Shown piece by piece: positions 28,387-36,663 of a stretch of 64,000 nt of DNA. The notes beneath the pieces were generated by a model, which searched no databases, was not told where the DNA came from, and was given only the letters and a program-made list of their open reading frames with translations. The stretch comes from Achromobacter denitrificans NBRC 15125 (lineage in GTDB: Bacteria; Pseudomonadota; Gammaproteobacteria; Burkholderiales; Burkholderiaceae_B), in the NCBI RefSeq assembly GCF_001571365.1, contig NZ_BCTQ01000002.1, forward strand, positions 62,001 to 126,000. Reading direction: 5' to 3'. The translations under genes and the position numbers were made by a program. Position 1 is the first letter of the stretch. Each line of letters opens with the position of its first letter.

Positions 28387-28854
28387 ATGAAGAAAGCAAC
28401 TGCCTCCATGCCCCAGGGCCTCGCCGGCGCCAACGCCGCCTATTGCCAGCGCATGGCCGAGCTTGCGCAGGAAAGCCAGCAGCGCTGGCTGGAACTGGGC
28501 CGTCGTCTGGCCGACGACGGCGCGGCTCGCTACCTGTCCACGCTGGCGCCGCTGAAACAGTCCGGCAACTGGCAGGACATCGCCCCGGCGCTGGGCGAAG
28601 CCACCCGCAAGCAGTGGCAAAGCCAGCTCGAAGCCAGCCAGGCCCTTACGCACGCGCTGCTGGAAGAGCAGGCAGCGCTGGCCGCGGGCATCAGCGAAGC
28701 CATGACCGGCTGGCTGAAGCAGGCCGCGGGCGGCGGCGTCGGCCTGGACGCCTCTCCCATGGCCCAGATCTGGACCACCCTCTCCAACCAGATGGCATCG
28801 GCCTGCTCGGCCATGCGCGAAGCCAGCCAGCCCGGCGGGCGCCGCGAAGGCTGA
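28387..28854 (+). CDS. Phasin-like protein
   Basis: The 155-residue protein is almost wholly helical and amphipathic, rich in Ala, Gln, Leu and Trp. It resembles small phasins, which coat polyhydroxyalkanoate granules. The match is by general character, not by a diagnostic motif. It follows the exporter operon by 46 bases and has its own AAAGGA ribosome binding site. ATG at 28387 has better spacing than ATG at 28384. It could also be an unrelated small helical protein. A 10-bp hairpin follows the gene. Confidence 0.5.
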   Translation: MKKATASMPQGLAGANAAYCQRMAELAQESQQRWLELGRRLADDGAARYLSTLAPLKQSGNWQDIAPALGEATRKQWQSQLEASQALTHALLEEQAALAAGISEAMTGWLKQAAGGGVGLDASPMAQIWTTLSNQMASACSAMREASQPGGRREG

Positions 28855-28863
28855 TCCGGCCGG

Positions 28864-28889
28864 CCGCCGCGGGTTCAGGCCCGCGGCGG
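28864..28889. terminator. Perfect 10-bp hairpin between convergent genes
   Basis: CCGCCGCGGG and its complement flank a TTCAGG loop, 10 bases after the phasin-like stop and overlapping the LysR stop codon. There is no T run on either side, so it may act as a weak bidirectional terminator or mRNA end-protector. Confidence 0.45.
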
Positions 28890-29771
28890 GCCCAGCTCCT
28901 CCAGCAGGAAATCCACGAAAGCGCGCACCTTCGCCACCATGTGGCGGCGCGAGGGATAGACCGCGTACACATAGGTCTCCACCGGTGTCCAGTCGGACAG
29001 CGCCGCTTGCAGCGCCCCGCTGTCCAGGTCGCGCTGCACGTAGGCCCGCGGCACCAGGCTGACGCCGAATCCAGCCCGCAGCGCATCGCACACCGCCAGG
29101 CTCGAACTCACCTTGTAGCGCCCCCGCGCCGGCACGCGCTGGACCTGGCCCTCGCGCTGGAGAATCCATTCGTCCGCATGCCCGGACAGCGTGAAGCGCA
29201 CGCATTCCATGCCGCGCAGCGCCGCCGGCTCGGCCGGCACGCCATGGCGCCGGAAATAGGCGGGCGCCGCGCACAGCACGTGCTCCAGCGTCATGAGGCG
29301 CCGCGCCACCAGGCTGGAATCCTCCAGCTTGTCGCTGCCGCGGATCGCCAGGTCGTAGCCTTCCTTGACGATATCGACGCGGCGATCCTCCAGGTTCAGG
29401 TCCAGCGACAGCCCGGGATAGCGTTCGAGGAAGCGCGGAACCGCCGCCGAGAGCCGGGTCAGGCTGAGCGACATCGGCGCGCTCACGCGCAGCGTTCCGG
29501 TCGGCGCCTGCTGCATCGGCCCCAGCGACATCTCGGCCTCGCGCAGGTCGTCCAGGATGCGGCAGACCTGTTCGTAATAGCGCGTGCCCGCTTCGGTCAG
29601 GCTCATGCGTCGCGTGGTGCGATTGAGCAGTCGCGCGGCCAGGTGCGCCTCCAGCTCGGCGACGTTCTTGCTGACCGCGGCGGGCGACAGCCCCATGTGC
29701 CGCGAGGCGGCCGCGAAACCGCCCTGCTCGACGACCTGCCGGAATACCTTGAGCGCCGTGAGATGGTCCAT
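28875..29771 (-). CDS. LysR-family regulator (CrgA/DsdC-like group)
   Basis: The 298-residue LysR protein has a winged helix in residues 1-60 (MDHLTALKVFRQVVEQGGFAA, then LSPAAVSKNVAELEAHLA) and a periplasmic-binding-like effector domain (~90-290). It is divergent from the EamA transporter gene 79 bases away, the classic arrangement in which a LysR protein controls the neighbour. The effector is unknown. The DLNLEDRRVDIVKEGYDLAIR stretch is typical of the large CrgA-like group that often controls drug or redox-related genes. Confidence 0.92.
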   Translation of the reverse strand: MDHLTALKVFRQVVEQGGFAAASRHMGLSPAAVSKNVAELEAHLAARLLNRTTRRMSLTEAGTRYYEQVCRILDDLREAEMSLGPMQQAPTGTLRVSAPMSLSLTRLSAAVPRFLERYPGLSLDLNLEDRRVDIVKEGYDLAIRGSDKLEDSSLVARRLMTLEHVLCAAPAYFRRHGVPAEPAALRGMECVRFTLSGHADEWILQREGQVQRVPARGRYKVSSSLAVCDALRAGFGVSLVPRAYVQRDLDSGALQAALSDWTPVETYVYAVYPSRRHMVAKVRAFVDFLLEELGPPRA

Positions 29772-29850
29772 GGATTATTTACTGCCAGCGAATGATATTG
29801 CCATTGGAATGCATATTATCGTCTGGCGGGGACTCAATTAAGCTGTCTGC

Positions 29851-30738
29851 ATGACCGCCAAGCACCGCAGCGCCGACCTGCTCCTCACCGCCCTCGCGCC
29901 CGCCATCTGGGGCAGCACCTACGTGGTGACCACCGAACTCCTGCCCCAGGGCTATCCGCTCACGGTGGCGATGTTGCGCGCCCTGCCCGCCGGCCTGCTG
30001 CTGCTGGCGGCGGTGCGCGTCCTGCCGCAAGGCATCTGGTGGCTGCGCGCCTTGATCCTGGGCGCGCTGAACTTCTCGGTGTTCTGGGCCCTGCTGTTCG
30101 TGGCCGCCTACCGCCTGCCCGGCGGGGTCGCGGCCACGCTGGGCGCCATCCAGCCCCTGGTGGTGATCCTCCTCGCGCGCGCCCTGCTCGGCACGCCCGT
30201 CCGCAGCCTGTCCGTGGCGGCGGCGCTGGCCGGCATCGTCGGCGTCGCGCTGCTGGTGCTGACGCCCAGGGCGGCCCTGGACGCCACCGGCATCGCCGCC
30301 GGGCTGGCGAGCGCGGCCTCGATGGCGCTGGGCACCGTGCTCAGCCGCCGCTGGCAGCCGCCGGTCTCGGCGCTGGCGTTCACGTCCTGGCAACTGACGG
30401 CGGGCGGGCTGCTGCTGCTGCCCGTCGCCTGGCTGGCGGAGCCCGCCCTGCCGGCCCTCACCGCCCCGAACGTGCTCGGCATCGCCTACCTGGGCCTCAT
30501 CGGCGCGGCGCTGACCTACGTCATCTGGTTCCGCGGCCTGGCCCGGCTGGAGCCGTCGGTGGTGTCGTCCCTGGGCTTTCTCAGCCCGGTGACCGCCGTC
30601 TTGCTGGGTTGGGGGCTGCTCGGCCAGAGCCTGAGCCCGGCGCAACTCGCGGGCATGGCGGTGGTGGTGGCCAGCGTGTGGCTGAGCCAGCGCGCTCAGC
30701 GTCCCGCCCCCTTGCCCGCCGCCGCCCGCACGCTGTAG
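29851..30738 (+). CDS. EamA/DMT-superfamily transporter
   Basis: The 295-residue protein has about ten membrane helices in two EamA repeats, starting LLLTALAPAIWGSTYVVTTELLPQG. The end of each repeat has the usual short helix (LAGIVGVALLVLT and LAGMAVVVASVWLS). These proteins export or import small metabolites such as amino acids. The substrate is not predictable. It is divergent from the LysR gene. After its stop, a T7 run (30781-30787) preceded by a short CAGC/GCTG stem may be a weak terminator. Confidence 0.9.
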   Translation: MTAKHRSADLLLTALAPAIWGSTYVVTTELLPQGYPLTVAMLRALPAGLLLLAAVRVLPQGIWWLRALILGALNFSVFWALLFVAAYRLPGGVAATLGAIQPLVVILLARALLGTPVRSLSVAAALAGIVGVALLVLTPRAALDATGIAAGLASAASMALGTVLSRRWQPPVSALAFTSWQLTAGGLLLLPVAWLAEPALPALTAPNVLGIAYLGLIGAALTYVIWFRGLARLEPSVVSSLGFLSPVTAVLLGWGLLGQSLSPAQLAGMAVVVASVWLSQRAQRPAPLPAAARTL

Positions 30739-30911
30739 CCGGAGACCGGAGCAGACGGCTCAGCCGGCCCGCTGTGCTGATTTTTTTGTAACTCCGTTGC
30801 GTCCCCAAGTTTCAGATAACAGCGGTTTTCCCCTATGAGAAATCAGTGTTCCGGGGAGTGTTTCGTCAAACTGATCCGCTTTTTTTAGTTATTTCTGAAT
30901 CTGTACTGTTA

Positions 30912-30968
30912 ATGGCGGAAGTCCTACTTTCATGGCGTAGGACAAACATCCGTCAGGAATACCGCCAT
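30912..30968 (+). promoter_or_regulatory. Nested stem-loop in the cioA 5' leader covering the start codon
   Basis: Outer arms ATGGCGG (30912-30918) and CCGCCAT (30962-30968) pair perfectly, and the second arm includes the first two bases of the cioA ATG. Inner arms GTCCTAC (30921-30927) and GTAGGAC (30937-30943) form a second stem. The AGGA ribosome binding site lies in the unpaired strand between them. The arrangement suggests translational control. Confidence 0.5.
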
Positions 30969-32403
30969 GGATAGCGACGCGCTATTGCTTGCCCGAATAC
31001 AGTTCGGCTTCACCATCTCGTTTCACATCATCTTCCCCGCCATCACCATCGGACTGGCCAGCTATCTCGCGGTGCTGGAAGGCCTGTGGCTGCGCACCCG
31101 GAATACCGTCTACCGGGACCTCTACCATTTCTGGACCAAGATCTTCGCCGTCAACTTCGGCATGGGCGTCGTGTCCGGCCTGGTGATGGCCTATCAGTTC
31201 GGCACCAACTGGAGCTTCTTCTCCGATTTCGCCGGCAGCGTGACGGGGCCCCTGCTGGCCTATGAAGTGCTGACCGCCTTCTTCCTGGAAGCCGGCTTCC
31301 TGGGCGTGATGCTGTTCGGCTGGTCGCGCGTGGGGCCGGGGCTGCATTTCTTCTCGACCGTGATGGTGGCGCTGGGCACGCTGGTGTCCGCCACCTGGAT
31401 CCTCGCCTCCAACAGCTGGATGCAGACGCCCGCCGGCTACGAGATCCTGGACGGACGCGTGGTGCCCACCGACTGGCTGGCGGTGATCTTCAACCCCTCC
31501 TTCCCCTACCGCCTGGCGCACATGGGCATCGCCGCCTTCCTCGCCACCGCCCTCATGGTGGGCGCGTCCGGCGCTTGGCACCTGCTGCGCGGCGACCGCA
31601 GCCCCGCCGTCAAGAAGATGTTTTCGATGGCGATGGGCATGCTGCTGCTGGCGGCGCCGCTGCAGGCCGTGGTGGGCGACTTCCACGGGCTCAACACGCT
31701 CAAGCACCAGCCGGCCAAGATCGCGGCCATCGAAGGCCATTGGGAAAACGAGCCCGGCGCCGGCGTGCCGCTGACGCTGTTCGGCATCCCCGACATGGAA
31801 CGCGAGGAAACGCGCTACGCGCTGAACGTTCCGCGCCTGGGCAGCCTGATCCTCACGCACAGCTGGGACGGCCAGTTCCCCGGCCTCAAGTCGTATCCGC
31901 CGGAAGACCGGCCCAACGCCACGGCCGTGTTCTGGTCGTTCCGCGTCATGGCCGGGCTGGGCATGCTGATGATCGCACTGGCCGGCTGGGCCCTGTGGGC
32001 GCGCTGGCGCGGCCGCATGTTCGAGTCGCGCTGGCTGCAGCGGTTCGCCCTGTGGATGGGGCCGTCGGGGCTGATCGCCATCCTGGCGGGCTGGTACGTG
32101 ACCGAGATCGGCCGCCAGCCGTGGGTGGTGTACGGCGTGATGCGCACCGCCGACGCGGCCACGCCGCACGGGCTGGGCGAACTCACGCTGACCCTGGCGC
32201 TGTTCGTGGTGGTGTACCTGCTGGTGTTCGGCGCCGGCGTGTCGTACATGCTGCGGCTGATCCGCATGGGACCGAGCCCCGCCCCCGGCCATTCGCCGCT
32301 GTCGGGCGGCCCGGGCGAACCGCGCCAGCCGTCGCGGCCGCTGTCGGCCGCCTCCACCCTGGCGGGCGTCGAGCCCGCGCAACGCAAGCATTCGGGAGTC
32401 TGA
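30967..32403 (+). CDS. cioA: Cyanide-insensitive bd-type ubiquinol oxidase subunit I
   Basis: Subunit I binds quinol and the haems of a bd-type terminal oxidase in the inner membrane. The 478-residue length and short Q-loop fit the CIO subclass rather than E. coli CydA (522 aa). Conserved elements include RIQFGFTISFHIIFPAITIG with its haem-ligand His, the GRQPWVVYG motif near 375, and FHGLNTLKHQPAKIAA. Helices alternate over the whole length. A hydrophilic tail ends the protein. Five bases separate it from subunit II. Such oxidases support respiration under low oxygen, cyanide or sulphide stress. Confidence 0.95.
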   Translation: MDSDALLLARIQFGFTISFHIIFPAITIGLASYLAVLEGLWLRTRNTVYRDLYHFWTKIFAVNFGMGVVSGLVMAYQFGTNWSFFSDFAGSVTGPLLAYEVLTAFFLEAGFLGVMLFGWSRVGPGLHFFSTVMVALGTLVSATWILASNSWMQTPAGYEILDGRVVPTDWLAVIFNPSFPYRLAHMGIAAFLATALMVGASGAWHLLRGDRSPAVKKMFSMAMGMLLLAAPLQAVVGDFHGLNTLKHQPAKIAAIEGHWENEPGAGVPLTLFGIPDMEREETRYALNVPRLGSLILTHSWDGQFPGLKSYPPEDRPNATAVFWSFRVMAGLGMLMIALAGWALWARWRGRMFESRWLQRFALWMGPSGLIAILAGWYVTEIGRQPWVVYGVMRTADAATPHGLGELTLTLALFVVVYLLVFGAGVSYMLRLIRMGPSPAPGHSPLSGGPGEPRQPSRPLSAASTLAGVEPAQRKHSGV

Positions 32404-32407
32404 CGCC

Positions 32408-33415
32408 ATGGGCATCGACCTTGCACTGGTATGGGCCGTCATCATCCTGTTCGGCGTGATGATGTACGTAATCATGGATGGCTTCGATCTGGGCATCGGC
32501 ATCCTCTTCCCGCTGATTTCGGACCGCGCCGAACGCGACGTGATGGTCAACACGGTGGCCCCCGTGTGGGACGGCAACGAAACCTGGCTGGTGCTGGGCG
32601 GCGCCGGGCTGCTGGCGGCCTTCCCGCTGGCCTACTCGGTGATCCTGCACGCCCTGCACCTGCCGCTGGTCTTTATGCTGCTGGGCCTGATCTTCCGCGG
32701 CGTGGCCTTCGAATTCCGCTTCAAGGCGGACGAGCACCACCGCCCCTTCTGGGACCGCGCCTTCGTGCTCGGCTCGGTCTGCGCCACCTTCTTCCAGGGC
32801 GTCACGCTGGGTGCCTACATCGAAGGCATCCCGGTCGTGGACCGCGTCTACCAGGGCGGCCCCTGGGACTGGATCAGCCCCTTCTCGCTGTTCACGGGCG
32901 TGGGCCTGGTCGTGGCCTACGCGCTCCTGGGATGCACCTGGCTGATCATGAAGACCGAGGGCCGGCTGTACCGGCAGATGTGCGCCATCGCCCGCCCGCT
33001 GACGCTGGCGTTGCTGGCGGTGATCGCGGCGCTCAGCGCCTGGACGCCGCTCGCGCAACCGCAGATCGCGCAGCGCTGGTTCAGCCTGCCGAACATGTTC
33101 TGGTTCCTGCCCGTGCCCGTGCTGGTCGCCGCCGCCGCGTTCGACCTGGTCCGCCGGGTCCGGGGCGCGCCGGGCGCGGGCCCCTTCGTCCTGTCGCTGG
33201 CCCTGGTATTCCTGGGCTACAGCGGCCTGGGGATCAGCATCTGGCCCGCCATCATTCCGCCCGACGTGTCCATCTGGACCGCGGCCGCGCCGCCGCAAAG
33301 CCTGGGCTTCGCGCTCGTGGGCGCCCTGGCCATCATCCCGGTGATCCTGATGTACACCGCCTGGTCGTACTACGTGTTCCGGGGCAAGGTCCGCACCGGC
33401 GAGGAGTTCCACTGA
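32408..33415 (+). CDS. cioB: Cyanide-insensitive bd-type ubiquinol oxidase subunit II
   Basis: The 335-residue polytopic subunit II shows family signatures: MYVIMDGFDLGIGILFPL near the N-terminus, VNTVAPVWDGNETWLVLGG at ~52, and a last helix before YVFRGKV. Eight to nine membrane helices are expected. It forms the core oxidase with CioA. The stop TGA shares its last base with the ATG of the small subunit gene. Confidence 0.95.
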   Translation: MGIDLALVWAVIILFGVMMYVIMDGFDLGIGILFPLISDRAERDVMVNTVAPVWDGNETWLVLGGAGLLAAFPLAYSVILHALHLPLVFMLLGLIFRGVAFEFRFKADEHHRPFWDRAFVLGSVCATFFQGVTLGAYIEGIPVVDRVYQGGPWDWISPFSLFTGVGLVVAYALLGCTWLIMKTEGRLYRQMCAIARPLTLALLAVIAALSAWTPLAQPQIAQRWFSLPNMFWFLPVPVLVAAAAFDLVRRVRGAPGAGPFVLSLALVFLGYSGLGISIWPAIIPPDVSIWTAAAPPQSLGFALVGALAIIPVILMYTAWSYYVFRGKVRTGEEFH

Positions 33416-33558
33416 TGCACGCCTCCGAACGCCCCCTGCCTTCGTGGCACAGCCGCCTGCTCTGGCTGGCGATAATCTGGGCATGCAGCGTCGCCGCGCT
33501 GGGCGCGGCCGCCTATGCGCTGCGCCTGGTCATGAGATCCATCGGCATGTCGACCTGA
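33415..33558 (+). CDS. DUF2474-type small subunit of the bd oxidase (CydX-like)
   Basis: A 47-residue protein with one membrane helix is encoded by ATG at 33415, overlapping the cioB stop. The sequence contains WHSRLLWLAIIWACSVAALG followed by an Arg and a hydrophobic end, the pattern of DUF2474 proteins found after CIO-type oxidases. CydX in E. coli is needed for stability of the bd complex. A similar role is likely here (inference). It is easily missed because it is so short. Confidence 0.8.
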   Translation: MHASERPLPSWHSRLLWLAIIWACSVAALGAAAYALRLVMRSIGMST

Positions 33559-33583
33559 ACCCGCCCTCACCCACGGACCCGCC

Positions 33584-34996
33584 ATGAAGCGCTATGAACG
33601 GCTGACAGAAGAAATCACCGCCTCGATCCGATCGGGCCTGCTGCAGGCGGGCGACCGCCTGCCCTCGGTCCGGCAGACCAGCGCCAGCCGCGGCGTAAGC
33701 CCGTCGACGGTGTTCAAGGCCTATTACCTGCTGGAGGCGCGCGGCCTGATCCGCGCGCGCGACCGCTCCGGCTACTACGTGCTGCGCGCGCCGCACGCCA
33801 CGCTGCCCGAACCGGACGGCCTGTCCAGCGCCAGCGCCGGCCGCCATCCGGTGGACGTCAGCGACAACGTGCTGCAGGTGCTCAACGCCACCTTGCGCCG
33901 CGACATGCTGCCTTTTGGATCGGCCTTCCCCAGCCCTTCGCTGCTGCCCTACGGCCGGCTGGCGAAGTTCATGGCGGCCACCGTCCAGCGCCTGGATCCC
34001 TGGGGATCGATCGACGACCTGAGCCCGGGCGACGCCGCGCTGCGTCGGGCCATCGCGCTGCGCTACCTCGCCGACGGGCTGTCGGTGCCGGTCGACGACA
34101 TCATCATCACCAACGGCGCCCTGGACGCGCTGAACCTGAGCCTGGCGGCCGTGACCCAGCCCGGCGACGCGGTCATCGTCGAATCGCCCACCTTCTACGC
34201 GGCGCTGCAATCGCTGGAACGCAACCACCTGCACGCCATCGAGGTGGCCACGCACCCGCGCGAAGGCATCGACCTGCAGGCGCTGGAAGCGGCCATCCTG
34301 CGGCACCGGCCGCGCGCCTGCTGGCTCATGACCACCTTCCAGAATCCCCTGGGCAGCCTGATGCCGGACGACAAGAAAGAAGCGCTCGTGCGGCTGCTGG
34401 CGCAGCACGACGTGGCGCTGATCGAGGACGACGTCTACGGGGAGCTGTACTTCGGCGAAAACCGGCCCCGACCCGCCAAGGCATTCGACCGCGACGGCAT
34501 CGTGATGCACTGCTCGTCGTTCTCCAAGACGCTGGCGCCGGGCTACCGCGTGGGCTGGGTGGCCGCGGGCCGCTACACGCGCCAGATCATGCGCAACAAG
34601 CTCACCACCAGCCTGGCCACCGCGGCGCCCACGCAGGCGGCCATCGCCGCGTACCTGGAGAAAGGCGGCTTCGACCGGCACCTGCGGCAGTTCCGCCAGG
34701 CGCTGGCCCAGCAGCAGGGCGAACTGCTGCAGGCCATCGCGCGGTACTTCCCCAAGGGCACGCGGGCCACGCGGCCCGCGGGCGGCTACTTCGTATGGGT
34801 GGAACTGCCGCCGCACATCGACACGCTGAAGCTGCACCGCGCCGCGCTCGGCCACGGCATCAGCATCGCGCCGGGCCCGCTGTTCTCGGCCTCCGGCGCG
34901 TTCGGCAATTTCCTCCGCCTGAACGGCGGACATCCCTGGAACCCGGAAATGGAGCAAGGCATGGCGACGCTGGGCAAGCTGCTGGCGGGCGGCTGA
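33584..34996 (+). CDS. MocR-type regulator: GntR winged helix fused to a PLP aminotransferase-like domain
   Basis: Residues ~1-70 form a GntR winged helix (RSGLLQAGDRLPSVRQTSASRGVS, then VFKAYYLLEARGLI). Residues ~95-470 form a fold-type I aminotransferase domain with the PLP lysine in SSFSKTLAPGYRVGWV and the NPLG motif in TFQNPLGSLMP. MocR proteins sense amino acids or vitamin B6 compounds through PLP chemistry and regulate nearby transport or metabolic genes. The target is unknown. Its start is 25 bases downstream of the oxidase small subunit, so read-through from cioAB is possible. Confidence 0.93.
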   Translation: MKRYERLTEEITASIRSGLLQAGDRLPSVRQTSASRGVSPSTVFKAYYLLEARGLIRARDRSGYYVLRAPHATLPEPDGLSSASAGRHPVDVSDNVLQVLNATLRRDMLPFGSAFPSPSLLPYGRLAKFMAATVQRLDPWGSIDDLSPGDAALRRAIALRYLADGLSVPVDDIIITNGALDALNLSLAAVTQPGDAVIVESPTFYAALQSLERNHLHAIEVATHPREGIDLQALEAAILRHRPRACWLMTTFQNPLGSLMPDDKKEALVRLLAQHDVALIEDDVYGELYFGENRPRPAKAFDRDGIVMHCSSFSKTLAPGYRVGWVAAGRYTRQIMRNKLTTSLATAAPTQAAIAAYLEKGGFDRHLRQFRQALAQQQGELLQAIARYFPKGTRATRPAGGYFVWVELPPHIDTLKLHRAALGHGISIAPGPLFSASGAFGNFLRLNGGHPWNPEMEQGMATLGKLLAGG

Positions 34997-35010
34997 CCGG
35001 CGGGCAACGT

Positions 35011-35577
35011 TCAGCGCTTTCTGGCGGCTTCGAGTTCGCTGCGCAAGGAGGCCGGGTCTGGCCGCAACGGCAGCACCAGCGCGCCCTTGCGGTCAATCGC
35101 GCCCCAATCGCCGCCCACCACCCTGGAATGCTCGCCCTCCGGTACGATGACACAGCGGCTGCAAACGGCGGCCAGGCCGCCGCTGAAGGGTTCGGCCCAG
35201 GCATACGGCGTGGCCAGCGCCAGGTTCAATTGCCTGTCGTAGTACGCCATGCCGTCGGGCCGGCGTCCGCGCGCAAGCCCTTCCTCGAAGTCGTCCGGGC
35301 CATTGTCGTACGTGATCACAGGCACCGAATGGCCATCCGGCCGCACCCAGCGCCAGTTGCCGGCGACGCTCGCGGGCGCCAGGCGGTCGTCGCCGAATTG
35401 CATCCTGCGCAGGTACTCGGGATTGAAGACGATGCCGCCGCTTTCCTCGCGGGCGCAATGTTCCGCGTTGTCGAACACTCCTTGGTCGGTCTTGTCCGGG
35501 TAGACGCAGGAAAGATCGAAGGCGGCGGCCTTACCTGACGCCAGGGCCAGCATGGTGAGCAGGGCAGTAATCAGCAT
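35011..35577 (-). CDS. Exported protein with WG-repeat-like segments
   Basis: The 188-residue product has a signal peptide (MLITALLTMLALASGKAAA) and a mature part with two or three repeats resembling WG/KWG motifs, such as WVRPDGHSVPVITYDNG and GDWGAIDRKGALVLP. Four cysteines are present; CSRC looks able to form a disulphide or bind metal. I do not recognise a functional assignment. The start at 35577 gives the signal peptide; the frame continues nine codons upstream. It converges with the MocR gene with 14 bases between them, and sits just 10 bases from the stop of the Bug gene upstream of it. Confidence 0.72.
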   Translation of the reverse strand: MLITALLTMLALASGKAAAFDLSCVYPDKTDQGVFDNAEHCAREESGGIVFNPEYLRRMQFGDDRLAPASVAGNWRWVRPDGHSVPVITYDNGPDDFEEGLARGRRPDGMAYYDRQLNLALATPYAWAEPFSGGLAAVCSRCVIVPEGEHSRVVGGDWGAIDRKGALVLPLRPDPASLRSELEAARKR

Positions 35578-35614
35578 GCGCCATTCTAAGACACCGCCCT
35601 GCATGACGCCGGCC

Positions 35615-36592
35615 TCAGTTCGCGGTGGCGCCCGAGTCCTTGACGGCCTTGGCCCAGGCCGCGATCTCGCTTTGGATGAAGGCGCCGAACGCGGCGGTGT
35701 TCAGGCTGGAGGCCTGCGCGCCCTCTTCCATCAGCCGCTGTTTGACGGCCGGCGCCGCCAGCGCGCCGCTCAGGGCTTCGTTCAGTTTGGCGATCACGGC
35801 GTCCGGCGTGCCCGCGGGCGCGACGATGCCGTGCCACGACACCGCCTGGAAGCCCGGCAGGCCCGATTCCGCCATGGTGGGGATATCGGGCATGGCGGGC
35901 GAACGTTGCGGCGACGTCACGGCCAGCGCGCGCAGCGTGCCTGCCTTCACGTGCGGCAGCACGCCGGGAATCGTGGTGAACATGAAGTCGATCTGGCCGC
36001 CGATCAGGTCGGTGATGGCCGGGCTGCCGCCCTTGTAGGGCACGTGCGTGAATTCCAGCTTGGCCGCGCTCTTGAACATCTCGCCGGCCAGGTGGCCGGG
36101 CGTGCCCGCGCCCGCCGAGCCCATGTTGGTCCGGTCGCCCTGCGAGCGGACGTACGCGATCAGCTCCTGCACGTTCGCGGCCTGCACCGGCTTGCCCACC
36201 ACCAGCACGTTGGGCACCGTGGCCAGCAGCGTGACGGGCGTGAAGTCCTTCACCGCGTCGTACGAAATGCGCGAGTACAGCGAGGGGTTGATGCCGTGCG
36301 TGCTGGCGGTGGCCAGCAGCAGCGTGTAGCCGTCGGGCGCGGACGTGGCCACCTGCTTGGCCGCGATGGTGCCGTTGGCGCCGCCCTTGTTGTCGATGAC
36401 GATGGTCTGGCCCAGGGTCTTGGCGGCTTCGGCCGCGACCGTGCGCGCGAGGATGTCCGACGTGCCGCCGGCCGAATGCGGCACGACCAGCGTGATCGGC
36501 TTCGAGGGAAAGGACTGCGCCTGGGCCGCCGGCAGCGCCGGCAGCAGACAGGCGGCCAGCGCGAGGCGCGCCAACGTGGGGGTGCGGAACAT
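35615..36592 (-). CDS. Tripartite tricarboxylate transporter substrate-binding (Bug) protein
   Basis: The 325-residue protein has a signal peptide ending PAAQAQ and the Bug family opening FPSKPITLVVPHSAGGTSDILAR. Further hallmarks are IVIDNKGGANGTIA, GSAGAGTPGHLAGEMFK and VPYKGGSPAITDLIGGQIDFMF. These proteins bind carboxylates in the periplasm and either serve a TctAB transporter or sense substrate. It lies 71 bases downstream of tcuB with its own AGGAG site, so it is likely part of the tcu operon. No tctA/tctB genes are in the window. Confidence 0.93.
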   Translation of the reverse strand: MFRTPTLARLALAACLLPALPAAQAQSFPSKPITLVVPHSAGGTSDILARTVAAEAAKTLGQTIVIDNKGGANGTIAAKQVATSAPDGYTLLLATASTHGINPSLYSRISYDAVKDFTPVTLLATVPNVLVVGKPVQAANVQELIAYVRSQGDRTNMGSAGAGTPGHLAGEMFKSAAKLEFTHVPYKGGSPAITDLIGGQIDFMFTTIPGVLPHVKAGTLRALAVTSPQRSPAMPDIPTMAESGLPGFQAVSWHGIVAPAGTPDAVIAKLNEALSGALAAPAVKQRLMEEGAQASSLNTAAFGAFIQSEIAAWAKAVKDSGATAN

Positions 36593-36663
36593 TGAAGTCT
36601 CCTGGTTTGTTATGAATGGCGGCGCCGCCCCGCGGCGGCGTCCGCTTCAGGCCGCTCGGCCCT

